From Prevotella sp. (GTDB lineage: Bacteria > Bacteroidota > Bacteroidia > Bacteroidales > Bacteroidaceae), in the NCBI GenBank assembly GCA_017619755.1, contig JAFZRU010000016.1:83971-147970 (forward strand): DNA of 64,000 nt, given 5' to 3'. The first letter of the stretch is position 1; each line of letters opens with the position of its first letter. The position numbers were made by a program, and so were the translations under genes. The notes below the pieces were generated by a model, which had not been told where the DNA came from, searched no databases, and saw only the letters and a program-made list of their open reading frames with translations. Positions 53,959-62,568 of the stretch are shown here, piece by piece.

Positions 53959-55323
53959 TCAGCCATGCTTCCCCATCAGCCTCGACAGCCCGTCGAGAAG
54001 CGCGTCCTGCACCCTCCCCTTCCGGTCCACGGCGGCGGCGGCGAGGGCATCGACGGTGCCGGGGACGATGAGGCGATAGACCATCACCGGCTTCGTCTGC
54101 CCCTGGCGGTGGAGCCTCGCGTTGGCCTGCTGGTACAACTCCAGGTTCCACCCGGTGCCGAACCACACGATGGTGTGGCCGCCCTGCTGCATGTTCAGGC
54201 CGAAGGCCGTGGAGGCGGGATGGGCAAGCAGCACGTCGATGCGGCCGGCGTTCCACTCCTCCAACTGGCGCGCACCCTCGTAGGACTCCACCCTCAGCCC
54301 CTTCAGGTGCTCCTTGATGCGCCATGCGTCGTGCTTGAACTGGTGGAACACCAGGACGCCGCCGTCGGCGGCCTCCACAAGCTCCGACAACGCCGAAAGC
54401 TTCTCCTTGTGTATCTCGTGGACGCAGCGGTCCTCGTCATAGACGGCGCCGTTGGCGAACTGGCACAGCTTGTTCATCAAGGCAAGGACGGAAGACGCCA
54501 CGACAGGCTTGCCCTCGTGCTCCTTGTTGAACTCCAGCACGTGCTCCCTCTCGAACTCCTCATACCTCCTGCCAACGGCGTCGGGAAGGGCCACATCGAC
54601 CGTGTGCTCCATCATCCCGGGAAGGGTGAGGTAGTCGGAGGCCTGCATCATCAGGCAGATGTCCGACAGCTTGTCGCGGATGATCCTCTCGCTCCCGGGC
54701 TTGGGCTGGCAACGCACGATGATGTTGTTGTGACGGTAGATCTCAAAGTAGGTGTCGCGGTAGCGGCCCACGGACTTGCCCAGACGCTCGCCCATGTCCA
54801 CGCAGTACAGCTGCGCCCACAGGTCAACGAGGCCGTTGGGAGCCGGGGTGCCAGTGAGGCCCACCACGCGGTCGTACTGAGGCGTGGTCATCCTCATCGC
54901 CTTGAAACGCTTGCTCCCGGGGGTCTTGAAGGAGGTCAGCTCGTCGATCACAAGCATGTCCCACTTCATCCTGCCGCGAAGCGCGTCCACAAGCCACACG
55001 TAGGAGTCGCGGCCTATCACGTGGACGTCGGCCTCCTCCTCGATGGCGGCGAGGCGCTGCCTGGCGGTGCCGGACACCTTCACCACGCGGAGGCCGGAGA
55101 GGTGGTCCCACTTGCGGGCCTCCTGCGTCCAGGTCGTCTCGGCCACCTTCTTCGGGGCCACCACCAGCGCGCCGGTGATCTCGCAGCCGTCGATGAGGTC
55201 CTGGATGGCGGTGAGGGTGACGACGCTCTTACCCAAGCCCATGTCGAGGAACAGACAGCAGCGGCTCTTCTCCATCACCCACCGCGTCGCGGCCTTCTGG
55301 TATGCGTAGGGTCTGTACTCCAT
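53959..55323 (-). CDS. SNF2-family DNA helicase/translocase
   Basis: The 454-residue protein is a minimal SNF2 ATPase, common in phage replication modules. Walker A is in FLDMGLGKSVVTLTAI (residues 26-41), the DEAx box is VIDELTSF (125-132), and motif III is GLTGTPAPNGL (155-165). The C-terminal lobe has motif V (HPASTAFGLNMQQGGHTIVW) and motif VI (YQQANARLHRQGQ). It lies 2 nt from the VRR-NUC nuclease gene, a pairing seen in many phages. Confidence 0.93.
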   Translation of the reverse strand: MEYRPYAYQKAATRWVMEKSRCCLFLDMGLGKSVVTLTAIQDLIDGCEITGALVVAPKKVAETTWTQEARKWDHLSGLRVVKVSGTARQRLAAIEEEADVHVIGRDSYVWLVDALRGRMKWDMLVIDELTSFKTPGSKRFKAMRMTTPQYDRVVGLTGTPAPNGLVDLWAQLYCVDMGERLGKSVGRYRDTYFEIYRHNNIIVRCQPKPGSERIIRDKLSDICLMMQASDYLTLPGMMEHTVDVALPDAVGRRYEEFEREHVLEFNKEHEGKPVVASSVLALMNKLCQFANGAVYDEDRCVHEIHKEKLSALSELVEAADGGVLVFHQFKHDAWRIKEHLKGLRVESYEGARQLEEWNAGRIDVLLAHPASTAFGLNMQQGGHTIVWFGTGWNLELYQQANARLHRQGQTKPVMVYRLIVPGTVDALAAAAVDRKGRVQDALLDGLSRLMGKHG

Positions 55324-55325
55324 GG

Positions 55326-55724
55326 CTACTCCCCCTCCGTTGCTGGCTTCTCAGTTGTTGGCTTCTCCGTAGGTGACGGCTCCGCCGTCGCAACCCCCGC
55401 CGTCGCAAGCCCCTCCAGCATCCTGTCCACCTTCTCGCGGCTGTCCACCACGTGAACGGCGAAGCCGAGGCGCACCAGTCGCTCCATCCGCACCACCTGC
55501 AGACGGCGGGGCTTCTCGCCGCGGCTCTTCACCTCCACCCAGGCCGTCCTCCCACCTGGCAGCAACAGCAGCCGGTCAGGATAGCCCGTGTCAACCTGGC
55601 TGGTGAACTTCAGGCACAGGCCGCCCGTCTCCCTCACACGCCTCGAAAGATAACTCTCAATGCTCTTCTCGCCCTCCTCCGCGTGGCGAACCAGTCTTTT
55701 GATGCTTTTTGTTAAATCCTTCAT
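55326..55724 (-). CDS. VRR-NUC domain nuclease
   Basis: The 132-residue protein starts at 55724 (MKDLTKSIKRLVRHAEEGEK). The PD-(D/E)xK nuclease core is VDTGYPDRLLLLPGGRTAWV with EVKSRGEKPRRLQ, giving D and ExK metal ligands. It may resolve or process recombination intermediates. The open frame continues upstream for 43 codons, but those codons are translated GTTGACA repeats (KLTKLTRLTR) and are not likely coding. Its C-terminal tail (TAEPSPTEKPTTEKPATEGE) contains the palindromic element. Confidence 0.85.
   Translation of the reverse strand: MKDLTKSIKRLVRHAEEGEKSIESYLSRRVRETGGLCLKFTSQVDTGYPDRLLLLPGGRTAWVEVKSRGEKPRRLQVVRMERLVRLGFAVHVVDSREKVDRMLEGLATAGVATAEPSPTEKPTTEKPATEGE
55363..55391. repeat. 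Palindromic 29-nt element, copy 2 (inside VRR-NUC gene)
   Basis: Hairpin 55373-55391 (GTGACGG-CTCCG-CCGTCGC) with flank TTCTCCGTAG. It reads as AEPSPTE in frame. Confidence 0.75.
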
Positions 55725-55757
55725 TTGTTCATTCTTTTTACTTGCCGTTTCAAGCCT

Positions 55758-56073
55758 TGTCAATCTTGTCAACTTTGTCAACTTGATTTTTTGAAAACTC
55801 TTATATGGGACATTCTCGCGCGCGTGCGTGTAGGGCGTGAAATATGTACACAATGCATATACGATTTACATCTATACACTTTTAGCATTTTTATAGTTGA
55901 CAAAGTTGACAAGTGGTTTATGCCTTTGAAAACTTTACACTTAGGTGTCAACTTAACGCAATTCGTAAAGTTGACATTTCCGTTGACAAAGTTGACAAGC
56001 ATCCAGAGGTTGTCAACTATAAAACGGCTCATAAAGTTGACAAATCCACTCATAAAGTTGACAATAGTTGACA
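55758..56073. repeat. Iteron-like field: 13 copies of GTTGACA/TGTCAAC
   Basis: Twelve exact copies of the 7-nt word, in both directions, plus one with a single change, lie in about 316 nt. Many extend to AAAGTTGACAA. They are clustered at both ends around an AT-rich centre (AATATGTACACAATGCATAT near 55840). The segment separates the primase gene from the VRR-NUC gene and is likely non-coding. It may be a replication origin or regulator-binding site. Confidence 0.8.
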
Positions 56074-56082
56074 TTATTCGGT

Positions 56083-58491
56083 TCATATTTCATCTTCCGT
56101 GTAAACATTTTTTCTCTTGAAAGTCTTTTGTCTTCCGTAGAAAATCTCCACGTGTCGGGACAAGGACACAGGCTCCCAATCTTCATGCTTCCGCATAATG
56201 CCAGCAAATTTCCTCGCCAGCGTTCTGAAGTCCTTGTCTCCTGGATCCCTACGCAGGTATTCGCAGATGAACTCGGCGGCGCAAGCCCTGATGCGTTGCT
56301 CCGTCCCCTTCGCTTCCAGCGGGTCGGGGTTGTGGTAGTATTCGCGTCTTTGGCGGATGCTCCTCTTCTCCCAGTCCGTCGGCAGCGGCGTAGCGAGGAA
56401 GCTCTCCACCATCCCCGTGAAGGGGTCGTCCACGCTCTCGTGGTGCGCCTCCTGCGTCTTCCTCGCCTCGGCCTCCATCTCGGCGTCGAGGAACAGCTTG
56501 CCGCCGTCCCTCCACCGCCTCACGGCCTCCGCCCATATCTGGTCGCGGTTGGCCTCCAACCACCGCATCGTCTGGCTCACGTGGGCCCTCGTGCCGCGCA
56601 CATCGACGACGATGAAGCGGCGGTTGCCGGTGTCGCCCTTGAGGAACGCCGTCTCGTTGGTCGTGCCGCAGAAGACGCAGTGCCTCGGGTAGCTCTCCGT
56701 CACCACGCCGTAGGCGGGGCGGAACTTGTCCTCCTGCTTCGTCAGGAAGGCCTTCACCGACTCCACCTCCGACTTCTTCAGGCCGGAGAGCTCCGACAGC
56801 TCGAAGATCCAGTCCTCCTTCACCTGCTCCATCGCCTGCTTGCCGTCCATCGCGGCCAGCGAGAGGGTGTCGTTGTACCACTCGCCGCCCATCACCTTCA
56901 GAAGGCTGCTCTTCCCAACGCCCTCGGGGCCGGCGAGGATGAGGCACACGTCGTACTTGCACCCGGGGGTCATCGCGCGGGCCACGGCGGCGGTGAAGTG
57001 CATCCGCGTCACGGCGCGGACAAGGGGGGTGTCGTCGGCCCCAAGCAGGTCGATGAGCAGCGTGTCCAGACGCTCCACGCCGTCCCAGCGCAGCGAGTCG
57101 AGGTACTCGCGCAGGGGGTTCCGGGCGTGGCGCGTGAGGACGGCCGTCAGGGCGTCGCGTATCTTGTCCTTCCCCGTCATGCGGTACTTCCTCTCCAAAT
57201 AGACGCGCAGGTTCGCGTCGTCGTCGTTGCCCCAACGCGTGGCGTCCTTGCGCCACGGCAGGCCGCCGTCCACCATGTTGTTGCCGCGGAAGTCGTCGCG
57301 CCACAGCCTCCCACGGAGGCCGGCGTCGTGCTCGATGATCAGCACCGCGTTCTCGCTCGTCGCCTTAGGCGTGCCACCGCGGTCCATCTCCAGGCGCTGG
57401 GTCCAAGAGAGGTCCTCCTCGTCATCGCCGCCCATGCCGCCGAAGTCCTCGGACGCGCCGCGGACGCGCTCACGGGCGAGCAGCTCCACCGTGCCGCCGT
57501 CCCGGGAGGCGAACTCCGACATCGCCTTGTAGCTCGGGGCCTTGGTGATGTCGTCCACGGCGCCGGTGTCCTTCCCGCCGAAGAGGTGGACGCGAACGAG
57601 GTCGAAGGCGTTCCACTCCGCGCCGCCGGCGGGGTCCGTGGCGTGGAACGACTGGGCAAACTTCCCCTCGTAGCACACCAGGCCGCCGGACATCGTGCCG
57701 TTCCTGTAGGTGTAGCGGCCGGGGACGGACGTGGGCTCATAGACGTCGCCGAGGAACGTCTCTATGGCGTCCTCGATGGTGTGGGCGCGGCAGAACGCGC
57801 CGATGACGCCGGGCTTGCCCAAAGGGTCGCCCTTCTTCCTCCGCTCCGAGGAGCGCACCGCGCCCTCGTGTTCCGACCGCGGCCACTCGGAGATATCGCG
57901 CCAGTCGGCGTAGGTGCCGAGGACGGCGTCGGGGTCGAGCCAGGGGCCGCTCTGGCGGTCGAAGAAGAACTCCGCCCCGGTGCTCGCGCTCGGCCAGTAC
58001 ATCAGGCGGCTCGCCTCGTAGGTCGTGGGGTCGAACATCTCGATGCCCGTCAGGTCGGCCACGCGGCGCCCTATCGGCTCGTACTCCTCGGGGGTAACGT
58101 CGCGGAGAAGGGGGATGACCAGGCGAAGGCGGGGGCGGTCGGGGGTGTGCTTGTGCGTGCTATAGACGGCGGCCTCGCACGGGTAGCGGCTCTTGAACGA
58201 CTCCCAGGCGCCCTTCGCGTCGTTGTCGATGTCGAGCGTCAGCACGCTGCGGAGGGTCACGCACTCGCGCTTCCTCACGCCTCCGGCAAGGTGGCCGCCG
58301 ACGAAGCCGCCGACGTCCTTCACGCGACCCTGCTCGTCCTTGCTCATCGACATGTACTCGCCGTGGGTTTCGCCGGTGCGCGCCACCTGGGCGCAGCGGG
58401 TGGCAAGCCTCTCCCACGACACGGTCTTGTTCGCCCAGCGCGTCGCCTTGCGCGAGTGGGCGGTGGCTATTCGCAGTTTCCTATCTTCCAT
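56083..58491 (-). CDS. VapE/VirE-type primase-helicase
   Basis: The 802-residue protein is the likely replication initiator. The N-terminal half is primase-like, with VLTLDIDND (84-92) and TPDRPRLRLVIPLL as in BT4734-like domains, followed by MYWPSASTGAEFFF. The C-terminal half is a VirE superfamily 3-like ATPase: Walker A GPEGVGKSS (521-529), Walker B WIFELSEL (561-568), sensor FCGTTNE and arginine finger GNRRF (623-627). It lies beside the iteron-like field. Confidence 0.9.
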   Translation of the reverse strand: MEDRKLRIATAHSRKATRWANKTVSWERLATRCAQVARTGETHGEYMSMSKDEQGRVKDVGGFVGGHLAGGVRKRECVTLRSVLTLDIDNDAKGAWESFKSRYPCEAAVYSTHKHTPDRPRLRLVIPLLRDVTPEEYEPIGRRVADLTGIEMFDPTTYEASRLMYWPSASTGAEFFFDRQSGPWLDPDAVLGTYADWRDISEWPRSEHEGAVRSSERRKKGDPLGKPGVIGAFCRAHTIEDAIETFLGDVYEPTSVPGRYTYRNGTMSGGLVCYEGKFAQSFHATDPAGGAEWNAFDLVRVHLFGGKDTGAVDDITKAPSYKAMSEFASRDGGTVELLARERVRGASEDFGGMGGDDEEDLSWTQRLEMDRGGTPKATSENAVLIIEHDAGLRGRLWRDDFRGNNMVDGGLPWRKDATRWGNDDDANLRVYLERKYRMTGKDKIRDALTAVLTRHARNPLREYLDSLRWDGVERLDTLLIDLLGADDTPLVRAVTRMHFTAAVARAMTPGCKYDVCLILAGPEGVGKSSLLKVMGGEWYNDTLSLAAMDGKQAMEQVKEDWIFELSELSGLKKSEVESVKAFLTKQEDKFRPAYGVVTESYPRHCVFCGTTNETAFLKGDTGNRRFIVVDVRGTRAHVSQTMRWLEANRDQIWAEAVRRWRDGGKLFLDAEMEAEARKTQEAHHESVDDPFTGMVESFLATPLPTDWEKRSIRQRREYYHNPDPLEAKGTEQRIRACAAEFICEYLRRDPGDKDFRTLARKFAGIMRKHEDWEPVSLSRHVEIFYGRQKTFKRKNVYTEDEI

Positions 58492-58645
58492 AACTCTTCC
58501 TTGTTGTGTAGCGTTCGCTCTCCCCGCGCCTGTAGTCGCCGCACACGCTCTCGCCGCACACGGGGAGGTCGGACAACAGGCAGCACCCTTGCACGTAGGA
58601 GACGCACGATGTGCAGCTTGGTTGCATTCGCATCTTGATGATCAT
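58481..58645 (-). CDS. Small cysteine-rich phage protein
   Basis: The 54-residue protein (from ATG 58645) has seven cysteines in a CxxC-like pattern (PSCTSCVSYVQGCCLLSD, then CGESVC), which may bind a metal. Its end overlaps the primase-helicase start by 11 nt, which supports it as real. A GTG start at 58690 would add 15 residues and abut the methyltransferase stop. Confidence 0.6.
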   Translation of the reverse strand: MIIKMRMQPSCTSCVSYVQGCCLLSDLPVCGESVCGDYRRGESERYTTRKSYGR

Positions 58646-58690
58646 TTCTTCTGTGTCTTTATGGTTCTCCGCAAATAATTGATGTTGCAC

Positions 58691-60436
58691 TCATACGGCG
58701 ATGGTGTTTTCATTGTCGGAGAGTTTTTCGCACAGTGCCTCACAGAGCGCACGAGACATATTCACCTCGACGGCGTTGCCGATGTATTTCTTTTGTTCGG
58801 CTTGTGTGCCAATGAGGATGTAGTTTTCAGGGAATCCCATTATTCTTTTGAGCTCCCGGATGTTGAGCATTCTCATCTTGATGTCGTAGATGCCGTACAT
58901 GGCCATGAATTCCTTGATTTGCCTGGTCATCGGGGAATCATCTTCGAAGACAGCGATGGAGACCTCCCCCTGTTCAGTGCTTACCAAGTACGGCGGCATT
59001 TTGTCCGTCCTTGCTATGAGCGTGAAGCAAGGACGGTCTATGCTCCCCCCGGCGCTGGCATACTGCGGGTTCATCAGGAACTTGTCAACCGTTACAAGGT
59101 TCTGTTTGGGATTACCCATCACCACAGGCGAGGGATTCTCTAATGACGATGCAGAGCCATTTCCATATTGTAAATCCAAAAAACGGCACCTCGCCACACC
59201 TATTTGTCCGACGGTGCAAACCGTAGGGGCAGGTTCGTCCACCGAGCTACCTTTGTTGTTGAAGCGGTAGCTCACGAGAAAGTCCGGTTGAACTATACCA
59301 TATCGGTCTTTTGTTGTTATGGTAGGGCTGGGGTTGTCGATAGAGGAGTTGAATCCGTTCCCGAAGTATGCCGTCACGAAGGCATGGTGGTCGATGGTTG
59401 TGATGGCTCCCGCCGGCTGTTCCAGCGACTGGTTCTTGCTCATTGGGTCTCCGCTGAACTGCTTCGAGAGAAAGTTGCATTTCACCAGTCCGAGCCTGTT
59501 TTGCACCGCCACCGTCGGACACGGATCTTCAAGAGAGGGGGCGTTGTAATGACCCTCTTTCATCGAGTTGTATTTGAGAATCCACGCATCGTGGTTCTTC
59601 TTTCCCCCTGCCACGAATTTTACCAGTCCTGCATAGATGCGTTCAAGGGTTTTCTCGCACAGCGGTTTGTTGCGCATGAATATGCTTTGTCCTTCGTCAT
59701 CGAGGTCAAGGACCTCCCGCACGGCCTTCCAAGGCTTGTACTGGTTCGGAAAGAGATTGCCGCATACTTGAGACTCAAACGCCACGTTGGGCTTCGCGTA
59801 GGTCTGCTCTGGGAAAACTATCGGTAGTCCCGTCCGTGCAAACTGACCGAAGTAGCGTTTCCTGCTGGTGTAAGCACCGAAGTCCGCCGCGTTGAGGATG
59901 CGGAAATCGTAGTTGTAGCCATACCGTTGAATTTTGTTCGCCCATTTGATATAGCATTTGCCGTTGTACTTGCTCACCGGCTTGCCGTTCTCGTCGAGTT
60001 CACCCCAGCACATGAACTCCACCACATTCTCAATCTCTATGTAGTCAGGATTTAGGGTTTCAATGTAACGGAAGAGGTGTTCAGCGAGCGTCCTGCTGTC
60101 CGCGTCACGCGGCAGTCCCCCCTTCGCCCTTGAGAAGTTGGTGCATTCACACGAGGCCCACAGCACGACGAGCGCCTCCGGGTGTTTGTTTCTCATTGCA
60201 TTGAGGTGTTTGACCAGGGGGGAAAGTTCCAGTGTTCTGATGTCCTCCGTGAAGTGCATCACGTCTGGATGATTTGCCGCGTGAGAGAGGATGGCGTTTT
60301 TGTCATGGTTGACGCAAGCGATGACCTTGGCGCATTTTTCGCCATTCAGTTTCGCCAGCTCCACTCCTGTTGACGTTCCTCCCGCCCCACAGAAAAGGTC
60401 AATGTAAAGCAGTTTGATATTATCCATAATATTCAT
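58691..60436 (-). CDS. DNA cytosine-5 methyltransferase
   Basis: The 581-residue enzyme would methylate cytosine in phage or host DNA. Motif I is YIDLFCGAGGTSTG (residues 11-24). Motif IV, normally PC, is ECTNFSRAKGG, keeping the cysteine but not the proline. Motif VI ENV is in YIEIENVVEFM. Between motifs VIII and IX, about 290-500, a repeated pattern of S-(L/I/V)-(E/D)-x-P-x-(P/A)-(T/V) recurs about six times, perhaps making up the target-recognition region. Motif X is near the end (IGTQAEQKKYIGNAVEVNMS). It may protect the phage from restriction. Confidence 0.9.
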   Translation of the reverse strand: MNIMDNIKLLYIDLFCGAGGTSTGVELAKLNGEKCAKVIACVNHDKNAILSHAANHPDVMHFTEDIRTLELSPLVKHLNAMRNKHPEALVVLWASCECTNFSRAKGGLPRDADSRTLAEHLFRYIETLNPDYIEIENVVEFMCWGELDENGKPVSKYNGKCYIKWANKIQRYGYNYDFRILNAADFGAYTSRKRYFGQFARTGLPIVFPEQTYAKPNVAFESQVCGNLFPNQYKPWKAVREVLDLDDEGQSIFMRNKPLCEKTLERIYAGLVKFVAGGKKNHDAWILKYNSMKEGHYNAPSLEDPCPTVAVQNRLGLVKCNFLSKQFSGDPMSKNQSLEQPAGAITTIDHHAFVTAYFGNGFNSSIDNPSPTITTKDRYGIVQPDFLVSYRFNNKGSSVDEPAPTVCTVGQIGVARCRFLDLQYGNGSASSLENPSPVVMGNPKQNLVTVDKFLMNPQYASAGGSIDRPCFTLIARTDKMPPYLVSTEQGEVSIAVFEDDSPMTRQIKEFMAMYGIYDIKMRMLNIRELKRIMGFPENYILIGTQAEQKKYIGNAVEVNMSRALCEALCEKLSDNENTIAV

Positions 60437-60448
60437 AACTTTTTATGG

Positions 60449-60477
60449 TTCTTCGTAGGTGGAGGCTCCGCCTCCGC
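60449..60477. repeat. Palindromic 29-nt element, copy 3 (after polymerase gene)
   Basis: Hairpin 60459-60477 (GTGGAGG-CTCCG-CCTCCGC) with flank TTCTTCGTAG, 2 nt after the polymerase stop. Two base pairs differ from the other copies with both sides changed. Confidence 0.75.
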
Positions 60478-60479
60478 CC

Positions 60480-62438
60480 TCAGTCTTTCTTGTAGAACTT
60501 CGTGGTGTAGCCCGCGCCCTTCAGGGGAAGGCCCCTGGCCCACGCCACCTCCTCGTTGAAGATGGCCTCCACGAGGGACAGGGGGGTGTCGGCGGAAGCC
60601 TCCACCACGATTTCGTCATGCACGTGGAACACCACGTCGAGAGACCAGCGGCGGGCGCGGAGAAGCACCTCGCCGAGGAGGTCCCTGGCGATGGCCTGCA
60701 CGATGTTCTCCGTCATCTTGCCGCCGTAGGTGCGCACGGCCTCCCACTTGCGGGTGGTCTGGTTCACGCCCTCGTACTCGATGCTGTCGTGGTCGCCGCG
60801 CCAGCCGTCGCCGGTCTCAACGCCGACACGGGCGCGGGGATAGACCATCGTGCGGCCCGAGGGGAGGGTGACGGTCAGGCAGCCCCATCGGTACTCGAAC
60901 ACGACGCCGCGGTTGACGGTGATCGCCCTGCGCGTCTTGATGGCGGCGATGGCGGCGCGCTCCACGGTAGCCCACAGGCCGACAATCTTGGGGTTGCTGT
61001 CGCGCCACTTCCACACGATCTCCCGCTCCTCAGCCTCCGAGAGGCCCAGGCGGGAGCCGCCCATCGCCTCAAGGGCGGACACGCCGCCGCCGTAGCCGAG
61101 GGCGAGGACGGCGATCTTCCCCTTCTGGCGCAAATGGGCGTTGGCGCCGTGCTTCGATACGGGGACGCCGAACATCTGGGAGGCGGTGGCGCAATACACG
61201 TCGCCACCGTTGCGGAACACGTCGAGAACCCAGCCCTCGCCGGCAAGCCACGCGATGACGCGGGCCTCGATGGCGGAGAAGTCGCACACGTGGAGCACCT
61301 TGCCCTCGGCGGCGACGAAGGACGTGCGGATGAGCTCCGACAGCACACGCGTCACACTGCCGTAGCACAGCTCAACGTCGTCGGCGTCGCCGCGACGGAC
61401 GGCCTCACGGGCGCCCTCAAGGTCGTCGAGGTGGTTCTGGGGGAGGTTCTGCATCTGCACCAGCCTCCCTGCCCAACGGCCCGTCCGGGCGGCGCCGTAG
61501 TACTGGAGGAGGCCGCGGACGCGACCGTCGGAGCAGACGCACTCCAGCATCGCGGGGTATTTCTTGTTGCTCGTCTTCCCCAGCTCACGGCGGAGGGCGA
61601 CGACGCGGCGGGCCGACGGCCAGTACTGCATGCGCCCCTCCAAGCCGTCGAGCGAGGACTTGTCGAGCTGCCTCACCGTGAAGCCGGTGACACGGCTCAG
61701 CCACTCCTTCAACTGCGAGGGACTGTTGGGGTTCTCCAAGCCAGTAATCTGGCGGGCCTCCTCCAAAAGCGCGGCCTTGTAGTCCTCGTCCATCCTCGCG
61801 GCGGAGGTGACGAAGTCGAGGTCAACCAGCACGCCGCGGTCGTTGACGAGGGCGTCGGCCACCCACAGCTCGCGGTCGAAGGGGGTCTCCTCCAGGCGGC
61901 GCACCTTCGACCAGACGCCCTGCTCCACCTCCACGTCGCGGATGTTGTACTCCTTGAACGTCTCCCAGCGGTCCCAGCTGTCCATGGGGAGGCGGCGACG
62001 CCCCTTGCCGTCCGGCTTCGAGAAGTAGCGGATGAGGGCGGCGCCCTCCTTCATCTTGCCCTCCGAGAGGCCGAGGACGCGGGCGCACTCGCCAAGGCCG
62101 AGGGGAAGACCCATCCGAGCCGCGGCGACCATCGTGCAGCGCCACTGACGGGGGTCGAGGTAGCTGCCAGTGGGCATGCCGAGCCAGCGGCTAAGGCACA
62201 CGCGCTCGAAATTGGCGTTGTAGGCGCTCTTCGTCACACCGGGGTCCGTGAGGGCCGCCCTGACATCCTCAGGCAGCTCCTCCCCCTGTGCCAGGTCCAC
62301 GCAGCGCACCGCGCCGCCATCCACGCAGTAGGCGAACAGCAGCACCGCGAAGTCCGGAGACTCGGCGTAGCGATAGACCCCGCAAGAGCCGAGGTCCGCA
62401 CTGCTGTAGGTCTCTATGTCTATCGATAACTCCGTCAT
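60480..62438 (-). CDS. Family A DNA polymerase with 3'-5' exonuclease domain
   Basis: The 652-residue polymerase starts at 62438. Exonuclease residues are in LSIDIETYSS (Asp7, Glu9), NANFERV and YNIRDVEV. The polymerase domain has motif A HVCDFSAIEARVIAWLAGE (Asp386), motif B RQKGKIAVLALGYGGG (438-453) and motif C FHVHDEIVVE (Asp608). It copies the phage genome. The open frame runs 21 codons further to 62501, but that part overlaps direct repeats in the control region. Confidence 0.95.
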   Translation of the reverse strand: MTELSIDIETYSSADLGSCGVYRYAESPDFAVLLFAYCVDGGAVRCVDLAQGEELPEDVRAALTDPGVTKSAYNANFERVCLSRWLGMPTGSYLDPRQWRCTMVAAARMGLPLGLGECARVLGLSEGKMKEGAALIRYFSKPDGKGRRRLPMDSWDRWETFKEYNIRDVEVEQGVWSKVRRLEETPFDRELWVADALVNDRGVLVDLDFVTSAARMDEDYKAALLEEARQITGLENPNSPSQLKEWLSRVTGFTVRQLDKSSLDGLEGRMQYWPSARRVVALRRELGKTSNKKYPAMLECVCSDGRVRGLLQYYGAARTGRWAGRLVQMQNLPQNHLDDLEGAREAVRRGDADDVELCYGSVTRVLSELIRTSFVAAEGKVLHVCDFSAIEARVIAWLAGEGWVLDVFRNGGDVYCATASQMFGVPVSKHGANAHLRQKGKIAVLALGYGGGVSALEAMGGSRLGLSEAEEREIVWKWRDSNPKIVGLWATVERAAIAAIKTRRAITVNRGVVFEYRWGCLTVTLPSGRTMVYPRARVGVETGDGWRGDHDSIEYEGVNQTTRKWEAVRTYGGKMTENIVQAIARDLLGEVLLRARRWSLDVVFHVHDEIVVEASADTPLSLVEAIFNEEVAWARGLPLKGAGYTTKFYKKD

Positions 62439-62453
62439 GACTTTTGTTGATTT

Positions 62454-62559
62454 AAGGAAAGGACACCTGACTATATTCAAATCGCCAAACTTAAATTTCA
62501 TAGCCGGGAATTTGTCCTTTCCTTGATTTTTACTATCTTTGTGTCGCCAAACTTAAATT
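62454..62559. promoter_or_regulatory. Control region with direct and inverted repeats
   Basis: The 130-nt space between the polymerase and the membrane protein gene holds a 16-nt direct repeat TCGCCAAACTTAAATT (62482-62497 and 62544-62559) and a 12-nt inverted repeat AAGGAAAGGACA (62454-62465) with TGTCCTTTCCTT (62513-62524). On the minus strand each direct repeat contains TAAGTTTG, a TAnnTTTG match, so they may be polymerase promoters. A plus-strand promoter (TTTG 62511, TATCTTTG 62534) sits between them. Confidence 0.65.
62511..62541 (+). promoter_or_regulatory. Promoter of the membrane protein gene
   Basis: TTTG (62511-62514) and TATCTTTG (62534-62541) are 19 nt apart, a full Bacteroidota promoter. 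It lies 27 nt ahead of the ATG at 62569, so the gene can be expressed in the lysogen. Confidence 0.75.
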
Positions 62560-62568
62560 AGCATTTTT

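Noticed and set aside
55725-56120. Open frames on both strands over the repeat field (131 and 102 residues)
   Set aside because: Both are translations of the GTTGACA repeats (KLT and VNF runs) and have no other family features.
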